Notes: a model not told the origin generated them from the sequence alone. Counted from the first letter of the stretch, positions 1 to 7,082 are shown. The stretch is 10,897 nt of DNA from Chloroflexota bacterium (GCA_005889395.1 VBFX01000018.1:1-10897), one strand, 5' to 3'. Numbers and translations: made by a program.

Positions 1-1563
1 CTGGAAGAGGGGGGTGCCGTCGACGCTCGAGAGGAGCGTCGTGAACGGTCCATTCCCGATCACCACCAGGCCCGGCGCGGTGCTGATGGCGCCCAGCACC
101 GGCCCGGCCGCTCCGAACTGCCAGAGCGGTGTGGACAGGTTGTTGGGATCGAAGGCGCTGACGCTGCCCGGAACGTGGAGGCCTTTGATCTCCGTTCCGC
201 CGCCCGCGACGTAGAGGGTACGGCCGTCGAAGGCGCTGGGTGCGATGCTGCCATTCCCCTTGGTGGGGGCGGTGCGGTTGGCGGACGCCAGCCGGATGGT
301 TGCCACCGGACCCGCGCCGACCTGGGCGCGATCGAAGACGTAGTAGTTGCCATTCTTATTAGGGACCCCGAGTAGCTGCCGCCGTTTCCCGCCCGGCGTG
401 ACGGTGCCAGAAAAGAGGGTGGGCGTGGAGCCGAAGTCGTAATCGCCCTCGTCCGTCTCCGGGACCTTCCACGAGGTCTTGACCTGGAGGTCCTGCGCGT
501 CGAGCTGGACGAGGCTCACCGAGTAGGGGCGGTTCATCGACACCGTCGGTCCGATCATCAGGTAGGCGCCGAGGGCGGCCGCCGTCACCGCGCCGGACAC
601 GCTCAGCCAGAAGCCGACCCGCAGCCAGCTCCGCGGCCAGATCACCGCGACCAGGACGGCGAGCAGCGCGAGGCCCAGCAGGATGGCGCCGCGCTTGGTG
701 TGCGGATAGCGGCCGAGCTGCGGGCCGAAGATGGAGCAGGGGCGGCTATTCCCGGTGGCGACGTATACCGTGCCGGCCGCGGCGTCGATCGTGGGCGAGC
801 CCCAGATGCTGGCCCCCTCGCAGCCGGTCGGCACCGTGTTGAAGGTCGCCTGCAGGGCGCCGGTCGAGGCATCGAGCTTGACCAGCTTGCCCTGCACCAG
901 GGGGCAGTCGTCGAAGGACGACACACCGACATAGACGCTGCCGTTGTAGACGGCGGGCGAGCTCCAGATCAGATGGTTCGGCGCTCCACCGAGCGGGCTG
1001 CGCCAGAGGATGTCGCCGCTGAGCGCATCGAGCGCGATCATCTCCGCGGAACCCGTGACCGGATTGCCGGCCGCGTCCAGGTTGCCGCCGCCGCCGACGT
1101 AGAGCACCGACCGCGTCCGGCCGAGGACGCGCGCGGTCGCGACGGCGCCGGTCGAAACGATACCGGCGATCGTGCCCGCGGTCGTGGTCGAGACGGCGTC
1201 GGCGATGAAGCAGTTCTTGGTGCGTCCGAGATACTGCCTCCAGGCGGTCGTGCCATCCGACCGCAGCGCGTATTCGTAACCATCCCAGGCCCCCGCATAG
1301 ACCAGACCGTTGGCGACGATCGGCTGGGTCGTGATCGGCCGATCGCCCAGCTGTCGCGGCCAGCCCGCCGGGGCTGAGAGGGACGCGGCGCCGCCCGCAT
1401 CGATCGCCTGGTCGTTCGTGGTCCCGCTGCCCTGGTCATCGTGGAGATACTTCGGCCAATCGGCGGCGCTGGCCGTCCCCAGGCTGGCGCCGGCGAGCGA
1501 GGCGGCGCCCGCGGCGAGCACGAGCGCGCACAGCACCGACCTAGTGAAGCGAAATCGCCGCAT
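1..1563 (-). CDS. Secreted PQQ-type beta-propeller protein with membrane-hairpin insert (partial)
   Basis: The frame is open from ATG 1563 to the left edge (521 codons, no stop), so the C-terminus lies outside. Residues 1-33 look like a Sec signal peptide: an Arg-rich start, a hydrophobic Ala/Leu core and an A-S-A cleavage site before ADWPKYLHDD. Repeats such as VYAGAWDGYEYAL, VYVGVSS, GTVYVATGNS, DYDFGSTPTLF and LYVAGGG are typical of PQQ/PQQ-like propeller blades, closest in style to polyvinyl-alcohol-dehydrogenase-like proteins. Residues about 292-338 form two transmembrane helices inside the propeller (separate entry). The start is chosen because GGAGG lies 7 bases upstream and the signal peptide begins here. 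However, the upstream epimerase frame continues into this gene without a stop, so automatic calling could fuse them. The role is unknown: extracytoplasmic oxidoreductase or purely structural propeller. Fold confidence is high, enzymatic activity low. Confidence 0.85.
   Translation of the reverse strand, partial: MRRFRFTRSVLCALVLAAGAASLAGASLGTASAADWPKYLHDDQGSGTTNDQAIDAGGAASLSAPAGWPRQLGDRPITTQPIVANGLVYAGAWDGYEYALRSDGTTAWRQYLGRTKNCFIADAVSTTTAGTIAGIVSTGAVATARVLGRTRSVLYVGGGGNLDAAGNPVTGSAEMIALDALSGDILWRSPLGGAPNHLIWSSPAVYNGSVYVGVSSFDDCPLVQGKLVKLDASTGALQATFNTVPTGCEGASIWGSPTIDAAAGTVYVATGNSRPCSIFGPQLGRYPHTKRGAILLGLALLAVLVAVIWPRSWLRVGFWLSVSGAVTAAALGAYLMIGPTVSMNRPYSVSLVQLDAQDLQVKTSWKVPETDEGDYDFGSTPTLFSGTVTPGGKRRQLLGVPNKNGNYYVFDRAQVGAGPVATIRLASANRTAPTKGNGSIAPSAFDGRTLYVAGGGTEIKGLHVPGSVSAFDPNNLSTPLWQFGAAGPVLGAISTAPGLVVIGNGPFTTLLSSVDGTPLFQ
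529..711 (-). other. Two-transmembrane-helix insertion inside the PQQ propeller
   Basis: Codons about 285-345 of the propeller gene interrupt the usual run from the VATGNS-type blade motif to the YSVSLVQLDAQDL blade motif. They encode a first hydrophobic helix (about residues 292-309, GAILLGLALLAVLVAVIW), a short basic turn (PRSWLR) and a second helix (about 316-338, ending LGAYLMIGP). With the cleaved N-terminus outside the cell, the hairpin would dip in and out of the membrane with its basic turn in the cytoplasm. Both propeller halves would then stay outside. The reading frame is continuous on both sides. Confidence 0.75.
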
Positions 1564-1639
1564 CACGGTCCCTCCGAGGTGCGCCCGGGCGCTGGAAGTA
1601 GCCAACCGTTTCTTGCAGTCCGGCGGTAAAGCCGTCTCC
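1541..1639 (-). pseudogene. Out-of-frame C-terminal remnant of the epimerase
   Basis: Read from base 1639 downward, this frame gives 32 codons: GDGFTAGLQETVGYFQ, then RPGAPRRDRDAAISLH and TAG at 1543-1541. The GFTAGLQETVGYFQ part matches the closing helix seen at the end of extended SDR epimerases (pattern L..GL..TV.YF). It overlaps the start of the propeller gene by 23 bases in a different frame, as expected of an ancestral overlapping gene pair. The junction with the intact N-terminal part lies near 1634-1644, within a 13-base palindrome (CGTCTC-C-GAGACG on the plus strand). Confidence 0.65.
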
Positions 1640-2406
1640 GAGACGCCGGCCGCGGCGCAGACCTGCCGGAAGATCTCGTTCACGGAGACCTCACCGCCGC
1701 TCCCGATGTTGAACGCCTCAAAGTCGCCGGCATCGAGCGCCCGGAGGTGCGCCGCTGCCACGTCGCGGACAAAGACGTAGTCCTTGGCCTGCTCGCCGTC
1801 CCATTCGATGACGGGACGCTCGCCGTTCACGATCGCGTGCAGGAAGGCGGTGATCACGTGCTGACTGGCGGGGATGTCGCGCGGACCGTAGACGTTGCCG
1901 TAGCGGAGGATGGTGTAGGAGAGACCGGCCTGGGCGCAGAGCACGCGCACGTAGTGCTCGCCCGCGACTTTGGACACGCCATAGGGGCTGATGGGATTCA
2001 GCGGATGGGTCTCCGCAACGGGCTGCACGCGCGCGTCCCCATAGACCGTGCCACCGGACGAGGCAAAGATGACCTTGTGGCTGGCCGCGCCCGCGGCGGC
2101 GCGCAGGACACTGAGGGTTCCCAGCACGTTGATCTGGGCATCTCGCTGGGGATCCGACACCGCGCCGGCAACCAGCGTCTGAGCGGCGAGATGCAGCACG
2201 GCCGCCGGCTTGATGAGGTGGAAGACGCGGTCGATCTCCGGTTGATCACGCACGTCCGCTTCGAAGAACTCGGCCCGGGAGTCGAGGTTCGACCGGGATC
2301 CCGTCGCCAGGTTGTCGACGACAGCGACCTGATGGCCGGCACCGAGAAGGGCGTCGACCACGTGCGATCCGATGAAGCCCGCTCCGCCGGTGACCAGCGT
2401 GCGCAT
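1541..2406 (-). CDS. NAD-dependent sugar epimerase/dehydratase (extended SDR), C-terminus broken by a deletion
   Basis: Starts at ATG 2406, whose A is the last base of the preceding TGA stop (TGATG coupling). Residues 1-255 are a normal extended SDR of the GalE/WcaG type: the NAD-binding TGGAGFIGS motif (6-14), the acidic residue at the end of beta 2 (VVDNLATG), the SSGGTVYG segment (116-123), catalytic YGVSK (Y142, K146), RYGNVYGPR (168-176), DYVFVRDVA and FNIGSGGEVSVNEIF (232-246). It likely changes the sugar of a nucleotide sugar for the polysaccharide. After V255 the frame loses family resemblance (SETALPPDCKKRL) and runs in frame, with no stop, into the propeller gene. The expected C-terminal helix, GFTAGLQETVGYFQ, is instead found in another frame from about 1639, ending at TAG 1543-1541. 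Around 30-35 residues normally between these points are missing. It is either a decaying gene or an assembly error; substrate unknown. Confidence 0.75.
1570..1575 (-). promoter_or_regulatory. Ribosome binding site of the PQQ propeller gene
   Basis: GGAGGG on the minus strand, with GGAGG ending 7 bases before ATG 1563. It decides the start of the propeller gene and argues that this gene is translated on its own rather than only as an extension of the epimerase frame. It lies inside the remnant 3' coding sequence of the epimerase. Confidence 0.75.
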
Positions 2407-4274
2407 CAGTAGGCGCCGTGCCCGGAGGCGACGGCCAGCAAGGTGCGGGCGAGGATCATCAGGTCGAGGCGAAGCGACATGCGCCGCACGTACTCGGCAT
2501 CGAGACGGATGCGCTCGGCTTTGCTGAGGAGCTGTCGCCCGCTGACCTGCCACAGCCCGGTCAATCCGGGCCGGACGGAGAGCAGGAGGCGGCCGCTCGC
2601 GCCCCACTCCGGGAGTTCGGCCTGGGTGATCATCCGCGGGCCGACGAGGCTCATCTCGCCGCGCAGCACGTTCACCAGTTGCGGGAATTCGTCGAGGCTC
2701 AGGCGTCGGAGCCACCGCCCCACGCGGGTGATGCGTGGATCCGAGGCCAGCTTATTGGAGGCGCTGAAGGCGGACCGCAGCGACTCGTCTTCGCGGAGGA
2801 TACGGTCGGCGTCGCGCACCATGGTGCGGATCTTGAAGGCATCGAACGTTCCGCCTCCCCGCCGGATCACGCGGCGTCGATGGATCAGGGGGCCGCCCGA
2901 CTCGATCCAGACCGCGGCAAGACAAGCGCAAACAATGGGTGCACTGAGCAGCAGCAGGAGGGTGGCGCCGGCGAGGTCGAGGCACCGCTTCGCGAAGGGA
3001 CGCAGGCGGACCATCGCCCGCTCGAAAAGGACGGCGACATCGAGCCAGACGCTGTAGCTGCGGACGTAGTAGACGTCGAGCGTCGCCTGCTCGGTGGGAT
3101 CCGCGGCCTGCCGCCAGGGGCCGGTCAAGCCCGGCTGGATGGTGGTGAGTGGCATGCTGGGGAGCGTCCGCGTCTCGGCCTCGGTGAGCGGGCGGGGACC
3201 GACCAGGCTCAGCTGGCCACGCAACACGTTCAGCAGCCCGGGCAGCTTCGCCAGCAGGTTGGAGTCAAAAGGGGCCGAGGAGTGGAAGCTGAGGAGGTCG
3301 AAGGTGGCACCCCGGGCGCCCAGCACCCGGCGGCGGTCGAGGAGCGACGGCTCGGCGTGCCGCCGCTGCCAGGCCACCATGACCAGCAACACCGGCGACA
3401 GTCCGAGCAGCAGAACGGTCGCCAACCCCCGATCGAGGACGGCTTTGACGGCGCGCTCGACCGGGGATAGCCGCGCCTTGCGCAGCGTCAGCAGCGGAAC
3501 GTGACTCCGCTCGCTGAAGCGGACGCCGGCGGTCAGCATGTCATAGAAACCGGCCGACAGATGCACCTGCAACCCGTTCGCCCGGGTGGCCGAGACCAGG
3601 ATGAGTTCCCGCAGCGTTTCCCAGGGCAGGGCCTGCGGGGCGATGATCGCATCGTGCACCTGCAGGCGGCTGGTCGTCTCCATCAGTGACGACGACGGCC
3701 CGACCACGCGCAGCCCACCCGGCAGTTGTGTGCCGGTCGGGATGTAGTCGTCGAGAATGCCAACCACCCGCATCCCGCTGCCCGGCTGGTTGACCTGCTC
3801 GGCGAGGGCGATGCTGTCCTCGTCGGCGCCGACGATGACGGCGCGCTCCGTCAGGCGGCCGCGCCGCCGGAGCGCGGCGGCGACCCGCCGGATGCCGAAG
3901 CGAAGCGCAATGACGAGGCCGGTCATCAACGCCCAGGAGGCGACGGTCCAGGATCGCGAGAGAGGCCAGCGAAGCACAAAGGTGATGACGGTGATCGCCA
4001 GGAGGCCGTAGGCGCTGGCGCGGAAGACGCCGGCGAACTCGCGGGCTCCGACGAGGAGGTTGGCCGGCTCGTAGAGCCCCTGGGCGAAGAAGATCAAGCC
4101 GAGCACGGGCACCATGGCGAGCACGAGCCAATCGCTGTCATTGCCGCCATTGATGCCGACGCCCGTACGCCAGACCAGGACGGCCGCCAGCCAGAAAGCC
4201 AGCAGCACGGCACCCAGGTCTGACGCGACCAGCGTTACCGTGAGCCACGCCCAGTCGCGCCGGCCCTCACGCAT
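2406..4274 (-). CDS. Polyprenyl-phosphate phosphoglycosyl transferase with two catalytic modules, the first degenerate
   Basis: 622 aa, against roughly 450-500 for the WbaP/WcaJ/GumD family, which moves a sugar-1-phosphate from a nucleotide sugar to undecaprenyl phosphate and starts polysaccharide repeat-unit assembly at the inner membrane. Residues 12-125 hold about four transmembrane helices; 143-215 a Rossmann-like domain (RAVIVGADEDS). Then come two transferase modules, about 270-420 and 424-615. Each has a membrane helix broken by Pro (LSP 292-294; SAP 444-446), NVLRG..SLVGPR and PGLTG.W. Only the second keeps KIRTM..DADRIL (481-493) and the catalytic Asp-Glu dyad in LSLDEFPQL (D528, E529). 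In the first, AK (342-343) stands in place of DE, and the preceding loop is missing. The start overlaps the hddA stop by 8 bases; the stop overlaps the epimerase start by one. It is probably active through its second module; which sugar it loads is not visible. Confidence 0.92.
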   Translation of the reverse strand: MREGRRDWAWLTVTLVASDLGAVLLAFWLAAVLVWRTGVGINGGNDSDWLVLAMVPVLGLIFFAQGLYEPANLLVGAREFAGVFRASAYGLLAITVITFVLRWPLSRSWTVASWALMTGLVIALRFGIRRVAAALRRRGRLTERAVIVGADEDSIALAEQVNQPGSGMRVVGILDDYIPTGTQLPGGLRVVGPSSSLMETTSRLQVHDAIIAPQALPWETLRELILVSATRANGLQVHLSAGFYDMLTAGVRFSERSHVPLLTLRKARLSPVERAVKAVLDRGLATVLLLGLSPVLLVMVAWQRRHAEPSLLDRRRVLGARGATFDLLSFHSSAPFDSNLLAKLPGLLNVLRGQLSLVGPRPLTEAETRTLPSMPLTTIQPGLTGPWRQAADPTEQATLDVYYVRSYSVWLDVAVLFERAMVRLRPFAKRCLDLAGATLLLLLSAPIVCACLAAVWIESGGPLIHRRRVIRRGGGTFDAFKIRTMVRDADRILREDESLRSAFSASNKLASDPRITRVGRWLRRLSLDEFPQLVNVLRGEMSLVGPRMITQAELPEWGASGRLLLSVRPGLTGLWQVSGRQLLSKAERIRLDAEYVRRMSLRLDLMILARTLLAVASGHGAY

Positions 4275-5310
4275 GCGTCACCGCAGCCGGGCGCGCTTTG
4301 CGCAACAAGGTGTTGACGATCACCATCGCCCCGCCCGTTTCAAAGCGGAAATCCATGCGATGGAGGCCCTGGCCCCGCAAGGCTTCGGTCACCTGCTCCT
4401 GGAACTGGCGCTCGCAGTAGAGGAGGAGGAAGCCGCCGCCGCCGGCGCCCGCAATCTTGCCACCCTTCGCGCCCGCGTCCCGCGCGGCCTGGTACCACTG
4501 GTCGATCCAGGGATCGGTGATCCCGGCGGCCAGCTGACGCTTGGCGACCCAGGACTGGTGGAGGTAGTCACCGAGCGAGTCGATCTCGCCGCGGAGCAGG
4601 TCGTTGCGCAGCGCGATGGCGAGTGACTTGATCACATGGAGCGCGTCGATCACGCCGGCGCGGTTCCGCTCGCTGCTGCGTTTCTGCTCGCCCAGAATCT
4701 CCGCGGAATCGCGTGAACGGCCGGTGAAGAAGAGCATCAGGCGCGACTCGAGCTCCGCCTGCAGCTCGTCCGAGAGCGAGAGCGGCTCGACGACCACGCC
4801 GTCCGGGCTGAACTGGATGAAGTTGAGGCCGCCGAAGCTCGCGGCGTACTGGTCCTGCTTGCCGATCGGCATCTTCAGCTTTTCGATCTCGACCTGGCAG
4901 GCGAGGTCGGCGATTTCCTGGCGGTTCATGCGGACGTTGCGGAGCACCGACATCGCCTTGATCAGGGCGACCGCGACCGTGCTCGAGGATCCCAGCCCGG
5001 TGCCGGGAGGGACCTGCGAGGCGAGAAAGACGGAGAGGCCCGTCCAGACGCCGAAGTGATCGATGATCACCTTGGGCAGGTTGAGGTCGCCGTCCCAGGC
5101 GGGCGCGCCCTCGAGCGAATGGCGGTAAAAGGTCCGGTAGTCCGAAGAGGAGACCTGGATATGGTTGCTGTCGTTGAAGGTCAAGATGACGTAGAAGTAC
5201 TTGTCGATCGAGGTGCTGACGACCGCACCGCCGTACTTGGCGTAGTAGGCCTCCAGGTCGGTGCCGCCTCCGGCGAGGCTGAGGCGGAGGGGTGCGCGCG
5301 CGATCAGCAT
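4267..5310 (-). CDS. hddA: D-glycero-alpha-D-manno-heptose 7-phosphate kinase
   Basis: 347 aa, the usual length for HddA-type GHMP kinases. It phosphorylates C1 of heptose 7-phosphate to give the alpha-1,7-bisphosphate in the GDP-heptose pathway. Visible are GHMP motif 1 (RAPLRLSLAGGGTDL, 5-19), the ATP-binding Gly/Ser loop PPGTGLGSSS (101-110), GKQDQYAASFGG (150-161), found in HddA and related sugar kinases, and motif 3, GGKIAGAGGGGFLLLY (282-297). ATG 5310 overlaps the gmhB stop by 7 bases and is directly followed by an N-terminus normal for the family, so the start is firm. Neighbouring gmhA and gmhB make the heptose assignment much stronger than the fold alone; a GHMP kinase for another sugar (for example fucose) is the alternative. 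Confidence 0.88.
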   Translation of the reverse strand: MLIARAPLRLSLAGGGTDLEAYYAKYGGAVVSTSIDKYFYVILTFNDSNHIQVSSSDYRTFYRHSLEGAPAWDGDLNLPKVIIDHFGVWTGLSVFLASQVPPGTGLGSSSTVAVALIKAMSVLRNVRMNRQEIADLACQVEIEKLKMPIGKQDQYAASFGGLNFIQFSPDGVVVEPLSLSDELQAELESRLMLFFTGRSRDSAEILGEQKRSSERNRAGVIDALHVIKSLAIALRNDLLRGEIDSLGDYLHQSWVAKRQLAAGITDPWIDQWYQAARDAGAKGGKIAGAGGGGFLLLYCERQFQEQVTEALRGQGLHRMDFRFETGGAMVIVNTLLRKARPAAVTHA

Positions 5311-5855
5311 GACGCCGCGCCCACGGCCGAGAGATCGCGCCAGAGCGCAACGGCCCCGGCCAAGTCTTTGACCGCCACGACATCAGGGTCCAAGGGCTCC
5401 GAGTCGCTGATCAGCACGGGACGGCATCCGGCGGCGCGCGCCGCCTCGACGTCGCTGCGGCTGTCCCCCACCATGATCGAGGCCTTTAACTCGATGCCCA
5501 GGTCGAGGCTCGCCCGCTGAAGGAGCGCCGGGGCCGGCTTACGGCAGCGGCAGTCGTCGGCCGGCGCGTGGAGGCAGGCATAGATCGCCTCGACGTGGCC
5601 ACCGGCGGCGCGGATCGTCTGCAGCATGCGCGTGTGGATGCGGCCGAGCGCCTCCGCGGAGAGAAGCCCACGGCCCACCACCCCCTGGTTCGTCACCACC
5701 ACCACGGGCGTGTTCATCGAGCGCAGGGTGACCAGCGCCGCCAGCACGCCGGGGAGAAACTCGAACTCGTCCCAGGCCTTGACGTGGTCGGGACGGCGGC
5801 GATTGATCACCCCGTCGCGGTCGAGGAAGACCGCCGGCACTCGCGCCTCAGGCAA
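5304..5855 (-). CDS. gmhB: D-glycero-D-manno-heptose 1,7-bisphosphate phosphatase
   Basis: 183 aa HAD-family phosphatase that removes the C7 phosphate from heptose 1,7-bisphosphate. Motif I FLDRDGV gives nucleophile D12 and acid/base D14; motif II is VVVVTNQ (T55); K106 lies in CRKP; motif III is VGDSRSD (D131, D135). The zinc-binding set typical of GmhB is present: C94 and H96 in CLH, then C102 and C104 in CRC. Start choice is open. TTG 5855 overlaps the gmhA stop by 8 bases and has AAGG about 9 bases upstream; GTG 5840 has GAGG 5 bases upstream and would shorten the protein by 5 residues without touching the fold. It forms an overlapping chain with gmhA and hddA and probably acts on the alpha anomer here, since the neighbour is HddA and not HldE. 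Confidence 0.9.
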   Translation of the reverse strand: MPEARVPAVFLDRDGVINRRRPDHVKAWDEFEFLPGVLAALVTLRSMNTPVVVVTNQGVVGRGLLSAEALGRIHTRMLQTIRAAGGHVEAIYACLHAPADDCRCRKPAPALLQRASLDLGIELKASIMVGDSRSDVEAARAAGCRPVLISDSEPLDPDVVAVKDLAGAVALWRDLSAVGAASC

Positions 5856-6438
5856 GGAGCGCCTTGCGGGTGGAGACCGTGATGGCGTGTTCGATGACGG
5901 AGTGGCAGTCCTCGACGACGCCGTAGTCGTTACTGGGCACGTGGATCGCGGCGTCCACCGCCTCCAGGAGCCGGCCGCCGGCGAAGCCGACCAGGGCGAT
6001 CGTGCTGGCGCGCATCAGCCGAGCGGCCAGTACCGCCGACACCACGTTCGGCGAGTTGCCGCTGGCGCTGATGGCGATCACGACGTCGCCCGGATCGAGC
6101 AGGTTGGTCAACTGCTCGGAAAAAACCCGGTCATAGGACGTGTCGTTGGCCCACGCGGTCAACAGCGCGATGTTGTCGGTCAGCGAGGTGACCCGAAGCC
6201 GCGCTCTGCCGTCGACGATGGTGGCCTTAGAAAGGTCGCAGGCGAAGTGGGTGGCGTTGGTGGCGCTGCCACCGTTGCCGACCACGTAGACGTGGGCGCC
6301 GTTGTCGTAGGCGTCGAGAATGATCTCGACCGCGCGCTCGATCGCGTCGATAGGAATCGCGCTCAGGACCGTGCGGACGTCGTTGATGTGGCCCTCCAGG
6401 ACCGTCGCCGTAGTCAGCGGTCGTTCCATCAGCTGCAT
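5848..6438 (-). CDS. gmhA: Sedoheptulose 7-phosphate isomerase
   Basis: 196 aa SIS-domain isomerase converting sedoheptulose 7-phosphate to D-glycero-D-manno-heptose 7-phosphate, the first committed step to activated heptose. Phosphate-binding signatures are VGNGGSATNATHF (53-65) and SASGNSPNVV (124-133). The segment DNIALLTAWANDTSYDRVFSEQL (88-110) matches the GmhA pattern of a helix followed by ND.....F..Q. The C-terminal EDCHSVIEH (176-184) supplies the conserved E/H positions, although the Gln usual there is not seen. The frame is open further upstream to 6531, but ATG 6438 is preferred: GGGAGG lies about 9 bases upstream and the family N-terminus fits. The gene follows the NusG-like gene after 115 bases and overlaps gmhB by 8. 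Confidence 0.9.
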   Translation of the reverse strand: MQLMERPLTTATVLEGHINDVRTVLSAIPIDAIERAVEIILDAYDNGAHVYVVGNGGSATNATHFACDLSKATIVDGRARLRVTSLTDNIALLTAWANDTSYDRVFSEQLTNLLDPGDVVIAISASGNSPNVVSAVLAARLMRASTIALVGFAGGRLLEAVDAAIHVPSNDYGVVEDCHSVIEHAITVSTRKALLA

Positions 6439-6519
6439 CGAAGGCTTCCTCCCTGTCGTGGTATGGCGAACGGGTGGCAGAATCGGTCGCGGGCAGGCTC
6501 CGCCGCTTCGGACACTTTC

Positions 6520-6531
6520 GTGTTCGAACAC
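6520..6531. repeat. 12-base perfect palindrome between the NusG-like gene and gmhA
   Basis: GTGTTCGAACAC is identical on both strands. ACAC at 6512-6515 adds a third half-site-like element to its left. It sits about 80 bases before the gmhA start in a 115-base gap, so it could be an operator for an internal promoter or a small hairpin in the transcript. No regulator can be assigned. It resembles the TTCGAA-type cores bound by various repressors, but the spacing does not match the Gram-positive LexA box. Confidence 0.4.
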
Positions 6532-6553
6532 CGACGATCGATCGCGCGGGCCG

Positions 6554-7054
6554 TCAGCCGGCAGGGCGAAGGATCGCCGCGTCGACCGCGACCGTCATCG
6601 GCCGGCCGAGGAGATGAACCAGCACCTGCACGCGCTCGGACGAGTTCAGGGCTCGATCGAAGATGGCATCGACCATCGCCAGCGGGCCGCGCTCGATGAC
6701 CAGTCGCTGGCCGGGGGTGAACGTCAACCGCGGGCTGCTACCCGCTTCCTCAAAGAGGCGCTCGCGAATCCGCTCCACGATGCCGTCGGAGACCTCCGCG
6801 GGTAAGCCGCCATCCGTCAGGACGCGGCGGACGCCCGGCGCCCAGTGGACGAGGTCCCAGCGAGCGAACCGGGGTGGGACTCGGAGAAAGAGATAGCCGG
6901 GGAAGACCAGACGCTGGCGCCGATCGCGGACACTGCCCGGCCGGGTTCGCGCCGGCGGGGCGAAGTGCGGGGCATAGGCCTCGATCTGATGCAGGCCCAG
7001 GAACTTTGCCACTTGCGCCTCCTGGTTCGGCTTGGTATGCGCGACGTTCCACAT
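6554..7054 (-). CDS. NusG-like (RfaH/UpxY/LoaP-type) specialised transcription antiterminator
   Basis: 166 aa. The N-terminal NGN domain (about 1-100) starts MWNVAHTKPNQEAQVAKFL and contains RLVFPGYLFLRV (48-59), the usual NusG strand that contacts RNA polymerase. The C-terminal KOW domain (about 112-162) reads FTPGQRLVIERGPLAMVDAI and ends GRPMTVAVDAAILRPA. It is shorter than housekeeping NusG, lies first in a polysaccharide operon and is not beside secE or rplK, which fits the operon-specific paralogues RfaH, UpxY and LoaP that help polymerase read through long surface-polysaccharide operons. ATG 7054 is the only start giving the family N-terminus. No Shine-Dalgarno is visible (the bases before it read GAGCCTCC), so leaderless translation is possible. 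The target operon is inferred from position. Its own upstream leader carries a hairpin (see 7083-7124). Confidence 0.88.
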   Translation of the reverse strand: MWNVAHTKPNQEAQVAKFLGLHQIEAYAPHFAPPARTRPGSVRDRRQRLVFPGYLFLRVPPRFARWDLVHWAPGVRRVLTDGGLPAEVSDGIVERIRERLFEEAGSSPRLTFTPGQRLVIERGPLAMVDAIFDRALNSSERVQVLVHLLGRPMTVAVDAAILRPAG

Positions 7055-7063
7055 GGAGGCTCG

Positions 7064-7069
7064 ATCGTA
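7064..7069 (-). promoter_or_regulatory. Possible -10 element for a leaderless NusG-like transcript
   Basis: TACGAT on the minus strand, 9 bases before ATG 7054. A start 6-8 bases downstream would place the transcript end almost at the ATG, which would explain the missing ribosome binding site. No convincing -35 is visible at 16-18 bases, so this is weak. The alternative is a promoter further up, near TATACG at 7140-7135, making the 7083-7124 hairpin part of the RNA leader. Confidence 0.3.
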
Positions 7070-7082
7070 CGGCGGCCTGGAA

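Noticed and set aside
2418..3470. A 350-codon plus-strand frame opposite the phosphoglycosyl transferase gene
   Set aside because: Shadow of the real gene: charged, Gln/Asp/Gly-rich translation with no domain, while the opposite strand has unmistakable transferase motifs.
6520..6531. LexA box
   Set aside because: The palindrome has a TTCGAA core without the spacing between CGAAC and GTTCG that Gram-positive LexA sites require.
6439..6531. N-terminal extension of GmhA from the ATG at 6531
   Set aside because: The extension (MFEHESVRSGG...) has no family resemblance and would start inside a palindrome. ATG 6438 has a good ribosome binding site.
5626..6699. A 357-codon plus-strand frame opposite gmhA and gmhB
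   Set aside because: It is antisense to two well-supported enzymes and shows low-complexity Gly/Val/Asp/Arg content without motifs.
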